From the NCBI RefSeq assembly GCF_000739455.1, contig NZ_CP009211.1:372001-436000 (forward strand): 64,000 bases of DNA. Reading direction: 5' to 3'. This DNA comes from Corynebacterium imitans. Its GTDB lineage: Bacteria > Actinomycetota > Actinomycetes > Mycobacteriales > Mycobacteriaceae. The stretch's first letter is position 1. Every line of letters begins with the position of its first letter. This document shows positions 58,591 to 64,000 of the stretch, one piece after another. The translations under genes and the position numbers were made by a program. Under the pieces are notes generated by a model. The model did no database searches. It was given only the letters and a program-made list of their open reading frames with translations, and was not told the DNA's origin.

Positions 58591-59082
58591 ATGCCTACCC
58601 CGAAGAAGGGCGCCCGTCTCGGAGGGTCCGCTAGCCACCAGAAGCACATTCTGTCCAACCTGGCTATGGCTCTCTTCCAGCACGGTGCCATCACCACGAC
58701 CGATGCGAAGGCACGCACGCTGCGTCCCTACGCTGAGAAGCTGATCACCAAGGCAAAGAAGGGCACCATCGCGGATCGCCGCGCCGTTGCCGCTGAACTG
58801 CCGAACAAGGAGATCGTTGCTTACCTGTTCAACCAGCTGGCCCCGATGTTCGAGGGCCGCGAGGGCGGCTACACCCGCCTGATCAAGCTGGAGAACCGTC
58901 CGGGCGACAACGCTCCGATGACGCAGATCTCGCTCGTCCTCGAGCAGACTGCCGCCAACGAGGCTGAGCGCACCGCCCGCGCCGCAGCTTCCAAGAAGGC
59001 TGAAGAGGAGAAGGCCGTGGAGGCCGAATCCGCTGAGACTTCTGAGTCCGCTGAGGCTGAAACCGAGGCCAAGGAGGACTAG
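58591..59082 (+). CDS. rplQ: Ribosomal protein L17
   Basis: A 163-residue L17 at the tunnel exit. The core begins [43 protein letters not shown] and ends near residue 125. An unusually acidic, Ala/Glu/Ser-rich tail of about 35 residues follows ([20 protein letters not shown]), as in other high-GC actinobacteria. It is the last gene of the alpha block. Confidence 0.98.
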   Translation: MPTPKKGARLGGSASHQKHILSNLAMALFQHGAITTTDAKARTLRPYAEKLITKAKKGTIADRRAVAAELPNKEIVAYLFNQLAPMFEGREGGYTRLIKLENRPGDNAPMTQISLVLEQTAANEAERTARAAASKKAEEEKAVEAESAETSESAEAETEAKED

Positions 59083-59104
59083 CTCCCTCTCGCCTTGTCG
59101 CTTG

Positions 59105-59137
59105 GGCCCCACCCGCATCGTTCGGGTGGGGCCTTTT
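59105..59137 (+). terminator. Rho-independent terminator after rplQ
   Basis: GGCCCCACCCG (59105-59115) pairs with CGGGTGGGGCC (59123-59133), followed by TTTT. Confidence 0.92.
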
Positions 59138-59148
59138 GCGCTTCTCTG

Positions 59149-59215
59149 AACAGCGCAAGTTGGAATTCGTTTATCGCCGATTTCCGGGGTTAAACGATGT
59201 GCAAGTTGCGCTGTT
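59149..59215. repeat. Nested palindromic element, copy B
   Basis: AACAGCGCAA (59149-59158) is inverted exactly at TTGCGCTGTT (59206-59215), and CGTTTA (59168-59173) at TAAACG (59191-59196). It shares its first 16 bases (apart from the last position) and the TTATCGC and GGGG-TAAACG blocks with copy A at 48611. It lies 12 bp after the rplQ terminator. Confidence 0.82.
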
Positions 59216-59269
59216 TAGCTTTTAACGCCCCAGCGTCACGCCTACGCTCCACCTGCTAGCCTTATCCGA

Positions 59270-60139
59270 ATGACCACATCGGCAGTATCGGGCACGGACA
59301 TGCGCCTGCGCCTGGACATCGCCTACGACGGCACGGACTTCCACGGCTGGGCTCGCCAAACCTCGGGGGTGCGCACCGTGCAGGAGACCATCGAGGACGC
59401 GCTCGCGCTCGTGCTGCGCATTCCGGTCACGCTCACGGTGGCAGGGCGCACTGATGCCGGCGTGCACGCAAGTGCGCAGGTCGCGCACACGGATGTACCG
59501 CGGGCCGCGCTGGATCAGCGCTCCCTCGACGGCGACCCCACCAAACTGGTACGCCGCCTGTCCAAGTTACTGCCCGACGACGTGCGCGTACTCAACGTCA
59601 ACGAGGCACCAGACGCCTTCGACGCCCGCTTCGCGGCACTGCACAGGTCTTATACCTACCGGGTGACCACCAACCCGGCCGGGGCCCTCCCAACACGTCG
59701 CGCCGACACGGCCGTGTGGGGTAAACCCGTCGTCATCAACCGCATGCAGCAGGCGGCCGACTTGATCGTCGGGCTGCACGACTTCGCCGCCTTCTGCAAG
59801 CCGAAGCCACACGCGACCACGATCCGCGACGTCCACGCCTTTACCTGGCACGACGTGAGCACGCAGCACGAGCGCGACGTTTATGAGGCCCGGATCACCG
59901 CGGATGCTTTCTGTTGGAATATGGTCCGCGCACTCGTGGCTACCTGCCTGAAAGTGGGGGAGGGCAAGCGTGAGGATGAGTGGGTCGCGCAGCTGCTCGA
60001 GGTGACGAAGCGCGACTCCCAGGTACCGCTCGCCCCGGCGTGCGGGCTAACGCTGACTGGGGTGGAGTACCCGCACCCAGACGCGTTTGCGAAGCGGGCC
60101 GCCGTGACACGCGACCGGCGCACGTTGCCGAAGCACTAA
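59270..60139 (+). CDS. truA: tRNA pseudouridine(38-40) synthase
   Basis: A 289-residue TruA modifying the tRNA anticodon stem-loop. The catalytic aspartate is in VAGRTDAGVHASAQ (~Asp62). Other landmarks are RLDIAYDGTDFHGWARQ, SYTYRV and DAFCWNMVRALVATCLKVGEGKR. TAGCCT (59257-59262) lies 7 nt before ATG, indicating a leaderless mRNA. It is located after rplQ as in many Gram-positives. Confidence 0.96.
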   Translation: MTTSAVSGTDMRLRLDIAYDGTDFHGWARQTSGVRTVQETIEDALALVLRIPVTLTVAGRTDAGVHASAQVAHTDVPRAALDQRSLDGDPTKLVRRLSKLLPDDVRVLNVNEAPDAFDARFAALHRSYTYRVTTNPAGALPTRRADTAVWGKPVVINRMQQAADLIVGLHDFAAFCKPKPHATTIRDVHAFTWHDVSTQHERDVYEARITADAFCWNMVRALVATCLKVGEGKREDEWVAQLLEVTKRDSQVPLAPACGLTLTGVEYPHPDAFAKRAAVTRDRRTLPKH

Positions 60140-60182
60140 AGGCTTAGAATATTTTTCACGCGAACACACTCGAGGAGGACTC

Positions 60183-62339
60183 ATGACACCAGCGGCGGCA
60201 GCTGTGTTTGCCATACCGTTCTTCCTCCTCCCGGGGCTGGTATTTAACCTCGTCGCAGGCGTGAAAGGCCCGCATGCGATGGCCACGGCGCTGCCGGTGA
60301 GCTTCGGCATCTTCGGCATGAGCGCCTGGATGTGGGGCCTGACCTCTGCGCCACTGAACTTGTGGACCTACGCGGTGACCTTGGTCTTCGCATTCGCGAC
60401 GGCCGCGGTGTGGCGCTACGCCTTCGCCCGCAAGGCGCGGCGCGGCGGGCGCATCTCGTGGCGTCGCGCGCTGTTCCCGGGCGAGTGGAAGAAAGGCAGC
60501 ATCTTAGACCCCTTCTGGCTCTTGCCGACGGCCGGTGTCGTCGCCGGGTCCTGGATGCTCATCTCGGACCGTTTGGGTTGGCTGGTACGCGCCCCGCACG
60601 GCACGTACAACATCGTGCAGGGCTGGGACGTGCAGTGGCACGCCAACCTGGTGCGCTTCATCATGGACGCTGGCGTCGCCTCGCCAACGCGGATGGGCGA
60701 GCTACAGAACGTCGAGACCCACGCCAACCTGCTGTATCCCTCCGCGTTCCACACAGGCATCGCGCTGTTCGGTGAAGCGGCGGGGCTGGATCCGATCCCG
60801 GCACTGAACATCGGCATGATCGTGCTCACCGGCATTGCGCTGCCTATTACCGCGGCGTGCCTGGCGTTCGCCTTTACCCGCTCGCGCGGGCTGACGGCGC
60901 AGATCGCGGCCGGGCTCGCCGCCATCTTCGTCTACGGCGCGCCGCAGCTTGCCTGGGTGAGCGACTTCGTCGGCATGTGGCCCTACCTGTTCGCCATGTC
61001 GCTGACCGGCACGGTGATCTACCAATTCACGCGCCTGCCCGCCCGCCACGCGGGTGCCCTCCCGGCCACGGTCGGGCTGCTCGGCGTGCTCACGGCGCAC
61101 CCGGCGGCGCTGACCGTCGTGGTGCTGGGCGTGGGCCTGTACTGGCTCACCTCCACGCTGATTCACCCGGAACGCGGCCGCCTTGCCGACACAGTGTGGA
61201 TGGCTGTCCCCGGTGCCGTCGCCGCGCTGATGTACCTGCCGCAGGTGTTCGCCGGTTCGGCGCAGGCCGAGGAGGTCTCCGGCTGGGCGCCGAAGGAAAG
61301 CAAAGACTTTGACAGCGGGTGGGATATCGCCTTTTCCATGCAGACTCGCCATGTACTGGAGTTCTTCCCGGACTACGACGCGACCGTGTGGCTGTGGCTA
61401 GCCGGTTTCGGCGCGCTGGTGTGCTTGCTGTGGCGTCGCCAGGTGTGGCCTGTGCTGTTCTACGCCCTGTCGCTGACCATCACCGCCAACGCGATCGCAC
61501 CCGTGGCGGGCCCGCTCAGCGGGCTGCTCACGCTGGCTGGCAACCTGCACTACAACACCGCCCACCGCCTGATCTTTCCGGTGGTGCTGGCCGTGCTGGT
61601 GGCTGCCGCGATCGGAGTTGCCGCTATGGTGCGCCTGTTCACACTCGCGCCGGTTGCTGCACGCTTGGGGTCCAAGGCGTGGGAGCGGGGGACGGGTGTG
61701 GCGTCGATAAGCATGGCCCTTGTGGTGGCGATGATTGCCGCGCCGACGGTGCGTGACACCACAGTGGCCGGCGCGCAGTCAGCGTTTCTGGACGCGCGGG
61801 TGGAGGACCGCATGGTCAGCGACGACGACCTGGCGGCCTGGGATTGGCTGGCCACGCAGCCTGCAGCTTGGGAGGGCACGATCTTTGGTGACCCCGCCGA
61901 CGGGCACAGCTGGGGGTACGCCTACAACGGGCTGCCGATGCTGTCGCGTCACTACCTGTGGCCGACCGGCGGACGGGGGTCGAATACGGACATTGCGTAC
62001 TGGCAGGCGCGCGAGATCGGCGAGGGCCTGCGGGGTGACGCGGACGCGGAGAACGTGGTGGATCGGGCCGCAGCCGAGCTGGGGATCAAGTTCTACATGC
62101 TCAGCCCGTCGGCGTTCTGGCCGTTCCAGCTCGAGCGCCTGCAGATGCAGCGTGGCTTTTGGACCTCGCGCGGGCTCACGCCCGTCTACCGCAAGGGCGA
62201 TGTGGTGATCTTCGCGGTAAACAAGGAGTTCACCCAGGACGAGCTTGAGCGCATGCTTGCCGACGCCCACTCGCACGGCTCCGACGACCTCTTCGAGCAG
62301 GCACCTTCTGACACTGCGGAACTTACGCCCCTGCAGTAA
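60183..62339 (+). CDS. Large polytopic membrane protein (DUF6541-like)
   Basis: A 718-residue protein with about 12-14 hydrophobic segments from residue 5 to ~525, then a soluble C-terminal domain of ~190 residues (ARVEDRMVSDDDLAAWDWLATQP and onwards). An early extracytoplasmic loop holds GWDVQWHANLVRFIMDAG. The topology resembles GT-C type glycosyltransferases and DUF6541 proteins of mycolic-acid bacteria, so a role in cell-envelope polysaccharide is plausible but unproven. GAGGAGG precedes ATG 60183. It lies between truA and eccB, as I recall for related corynebacteria. Confidence 0.7.
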   Translation: MTPAAAAVFAIPFFLLPGLVFNLVAGVKGPHAMATALPVSFGIFGMSAWMWGLTSAPLNLWTYAVTLVFAFATAAVWRYAFARKARRGGRISWRRALFPGEWKKGSILDPFWLLPTAGVVAGSWMLISDRLGWLVRAPHGTYNIVQGWDVQWHANLVRFIMDAGVASPTRMGELQNVETHANLLYPSAFHTGIALFGEAAGLDPIPALNIGMIVLTGIALPITAACLAFAFTRSRGLTAQIAAGLAAIFVYGAPQLAWVSDFVGMWPYLFAMSLTGTVIYQFTRLPARHAGALPATVGLLGVLTAHPAALTVVVLGVGLYWLTSTLIHPERGRLADTVWMAVPGAVAALMYLPQVFAGSAQAEEVSGWAPKESKDFDSGWDIAFSMQTRHVLEFFPDYDATVWLWLAGFGALVCLLWRRQVWPVLFYALSLTITANAIAPVAGPLSGLLTLAGNLHYNTAHRLIFPVVLAVLVAAAIGVAAMVRLFTLAPVAARLGSKAWERGTGVASISMALVVAMIAAPTVRDTTVAGAQSAFLDARVEDRMVSDDDLAAWDWLATQPAAWEGTIFGDPADGHSWGYAYNGLPMLSRHYLWPTGGRGSNTDIAYWQAREIGEGLRGDADAENVVDRAAAELGIKFYMLSPSAFWPFQLERLQMQRGFWTSRGLTPVYRKGDVVIFAVNKEFTQDELERMLADAHSHGSDDLFEQAPSDTAELTPLQ

Positions 62340-62401
62340 AATGAAGCGGTCTGGCTCGGGGGGAGCCAGTGACCGCACAAAACGTATGGGGGGATACACC
62401 T

Positions 62402-63676
62402 ATGGCGCGCTTGCTGCCAACAACAAAAACACAGGTTTCCGGGCACCGCTTTTTGCGACGCAGGGTGGAGCACGGCCTGATCCTGGGTGATATCCGAATG
62501 ATTCACGACCCGCTTTCCTCGCGGCGTCGCGCCATGATTTTCGGGGTAGTGGCGGTGGTGATGATCTCTGGTGTCATGGGGCTGTTCGCTTGGATGCGGC
62601 CGAACCCGAACCCGGGCGAAGCGGCGATTATCCGCGCGGCCGACGGGAGCCTGTTCGCGCGGGTGGACGAGACCGTGCACCCGGTCACCAACCTGACCTC
62701 GGCGCGGCTGATCGTGGGCGGGCCGGAAGAACCGGTGCGGGCGGGCGATGAGCACTTGGCGACGCTCGCCCGCGGCGTGCCCGTTGGCATCGGGGTGGCA
62801 CCTTCGGTGTTCGCGCCGGAGGACGCGGCGGAGACGTACTGGTCGGCGTGCACGGTGCCGGGGTCGGACGCGGAGCCCGAGGTAGTGGTGCGCGCGGTGG
62901 ACGCGCAGGTGCCGTCGCTCGGGCCGGAGTCCGCGATCGTTGCGGAGGTGGATCACCGCGACTGGCTGGTCACCGCGCAGGGGCGCGCGCAGCTGCCGCC
63001 GTCGACAACCCCGGACGGCCGGATCGTGCGCCGCGTCTTAGGGATTGATGCGTCCACACCGCGTTGGCGTCCGCCCGCGCAGCTTTTCGGAGCGCTGCAG
63101 GAGCAGCCGTCGTTTGCGCTGCCGGATCCGCTGCCGCGCGTGCTGCGTACCGGCGAGCGGGAATGGGCTGAGACCTCCGGCGGCGTGCAACCGATTACCA
63201 GCGTGCAGGCGGAGATTCTGCTGGAGGCGGGCGCGCAAGTCACGGAGGTGCCCGCCCAGGCTGTGGCGGAGAAGCCCGACGCGGAGAACCCAGCGCCGAT
63301 CCGCTTGCCCGAGCACCGTATGCGCCTGCTCGACCCAGCGGGCGAGCCCGCAGACGAGCCGGAGGCGACCTGTATTACAGAAGACGGCGGGGCGGCGACG
63401 CTTCCCGCATCAGAGGCGATGGTCGGCCACGTGCGCCTCTCCGGTGCGGGCCCGGCGTCGTATTTTGTCGGTCTGCCGTCCGGCGCGGTGGCCGTAGACA
63501 CCGGCAACGGCTACCACGTGGTGGATCAGACCGGGCTGCGCCACGGGGTACCCGATGAGGCGACCCTTGAGGCTATCGGTGCTGCCAAGGTGGAGCAGGT
63601 GCCGTGGCGGTTGGTGCAGCTGCTGCCGCGCGGGGAGGCACTAGAGCGAACTGCGGCGCTCACGGCGACGTACTAA
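62402..63676 (+). CDS. eccB: Type VII secretion system protein EccB
   Basis: A 424-residue EccB, a periplasmic core component of ESX-type secretion. The diagnostic N-terminus TTKTQVSGHRFLRRRVEHGLILGDIRMIHDPLSSRRRA is followed by one membrane segment (MIFGVVAVVMISGVMGLFAWM, ~49-70). The rest is periplasmic with repeated beta domains; two cysteines (ACTVPG and ATCITED regions) could form the conserved disulfide. ATG 62402 follows GGGGGGA by 7 nt; a GTG at 62369 is in frame. Other ESX genes would lie to the right of the window. Confidence 0.92.
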   Translation: MARLLPTTKTQVSGHRFLRRRVEHGLILGDIRMIHDPLSSRRRAMIFGVVAVVMISGVMGLFAWMRPNPNPGEAAIIRAADGSLFARVDETVHPVTNLTSARLIVGGPEEPVRAGDEHLATLARGVPVGIGVAPSVFAPEDAAETYWSACTVPGSDAEPEVVVRAVDAQVPSLGPESAIVAEVDHRDWLVTAQGRAQLPPSTTPDGRIVRRVLGIDASTPRWRPPAQLFGALQEQPSFALPDPLPRVLRTGEREWAETSGGVQPITSVQAEILLEAGAQVTEVPAQAVAEKPDAENPAPIRLPEHRMRLLDPAGEPADEPEATCITEDGGAATLPASEAMVGHVRLSGAGPASYFVGLPSGAVAVDTGNGYHVVDQTGLRHGVPDEATLEAIGAAKVEQVPWRLVQLLPRGEALERTAALTATY

Positions 63677-63777
63677 GTCTTGACTTGGCTCAAATTGATG
63701 CCGAAGCGTTGGGCCGGTTTTGGGCTCTTCCGCGGCCGGAAAAGCCGACAGCGAAGCACACCCGACGGCGCTGGTCT

Positions 63778-63950
63778 AAATGGAGCTAGCTCCGTTTAGG
63801 AAGATCGGCGTCCCGCGACCTGGGGTTTTGCGGCCGGGGTTGGTCTAAATGGAGCTAGCTCCGTTTAGGAACTTCGGTGACTGGCGACCTGGGATTTTGC
63901 AACCGGCGCTGGTCCAAATGGAGCTAGCTCCATTTAGGAAGATCGGCGAC
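63778..63950. repeat. Three palindromic repeat units with 69-bp period (right locus)
   Basis: Palindromes begin at 63778, 63847 and 63916, exactly 69 bp apart. The third, AAATGGAGCTAGCTCCATTT, is a perfect 20-bp palindrome; the first two have one mismatch (CCGTTT). The intervening ~49 bp are also similar between units (AGGAAGATCGGCG, CGACCTGGGGTTTTGC, GCTGGTC). The same unit occurs twice at 5361-5449. No other gene is seen in 63677-63933. Confidence 0.9.
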
Positions 63951-64000
63951 CCGCCACCCGGGCTCGCACCAGCGGTGCCGCGAACAGGCAGACCAGCAGC
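63934..64000 (-). CDS. Possible C-terminus of a membrane protein (truncated by window)
   Basis: On the minus strand, a frame open from the window edge reads LLVCLFAAPLVRARVAGRRSS and stops at TAA (63936-63934). A hydrophobic run followed by a basic tail is typical of a C-terminal membrane anchor, such as that of a mycosin protease in an ESX locus. Only 21 complete codons are visible, so this is tentative. The stop codon lies in the third 69-bp repeat, just beyond its palindrome. Confidence 0.4.
   Translation of the reverse strand, partial: LLVCLFAAPLVRARVAGRRSS

Overview
The window is a high-GC actinobacterial chromosome segment, almost certainly Corynebacterium. The evidence is the rpoBC/str/S10/spc/alpha gene order, a tuf promoter-leader resembling that of C. 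glutamicum, a spc operon split after rplE, no rpsN or rpmJ at their usual places, an EccB-type type VII secretion gene beside truA, and a McbR-like operator before metQNI. No tRNA, rRNA, CRISPR array or prophage was recognised.

Layout. 1-5.2 kb: 3' part of rpoB, then rpoC. 5.3-6.3 kb: palindromic repeats, a frameshifted small gene and a DUF1707 envelope protein. 6.5-11.3 kb: rpsL-rpsG-fusA-tuf. 11.4-15.6 kb: a leaderless hypothetical gene, then an opposing six-gene Asp23/Gls24 envelope-stress operon with overlapping or closely spaced genes. 16.2-21.4 kb: S10 operon (rpsJ to rpsQ). 21.5-34.3 kb: first accessory insert, with a DsrE/TusA::MetE-like/TusA sulfur-relay cassette, a SulP transporter, nirBD, glmS, a sucrose/fructose module (PfkB kinase, GH32 hydrolase, PTS EIIA remnant), a TauE/SafE transporter and a formate/nitrite channel. 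34.6-35.8 kb: rplN-rplX-rplE. 35.9-45 kb: second insert, with an internally deleted IS1249-like element, paired dynamin-like GTPases, a second formate/nitrite channel, a DUF6457-fdhD-AhpD operon, a DUF2786 gene and an M20 hydrolase. 45.2-47.9 kb: rpsH-rplF-rplR-rpsE-rpmD-rplO. 48-51.4 kb: third insert, with a DUF6891 gene, palindromic elements and metQNI. 51.8-55.4 kb: secY-adk, map, an L,D-transpeptidase. 55.6-59.1 kb: infA-rpsM-rpsK-rpsD-rpoA-rplQ. 59.3-64 kb: truA, a large membrane protein, eccB, and tandem palindromic repeats at the right edge.

The housekeeping blocks make transcription and translation machinery. The inserts are rich in sulfur handling (DsrE, TusA-like domains, MetE-like enzyme, SulP, TauE/SafE, methionine importer) and nitrogen/formate handling (NirBD, two FNT channels, FdhD). 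The most novel-looking system is the fused TusA-like::MetE-like protein between a DsrE protein and a second TusA-like protein.

Non-coding structure is unusually rich. An 11-mer (CGTCGATAAGC and variants) recurs far above chance. A 69-bp palindromic unit recurs at two loci 58 kb apart. Two nested ~67-bp palindromes share sequence. About ten genes have a -10-like hexamer 7-8 nt before the start codon, suggesting leaderless mRNAs. All positions and motifs were read by eye; family assignments come from recognition, not database searches.
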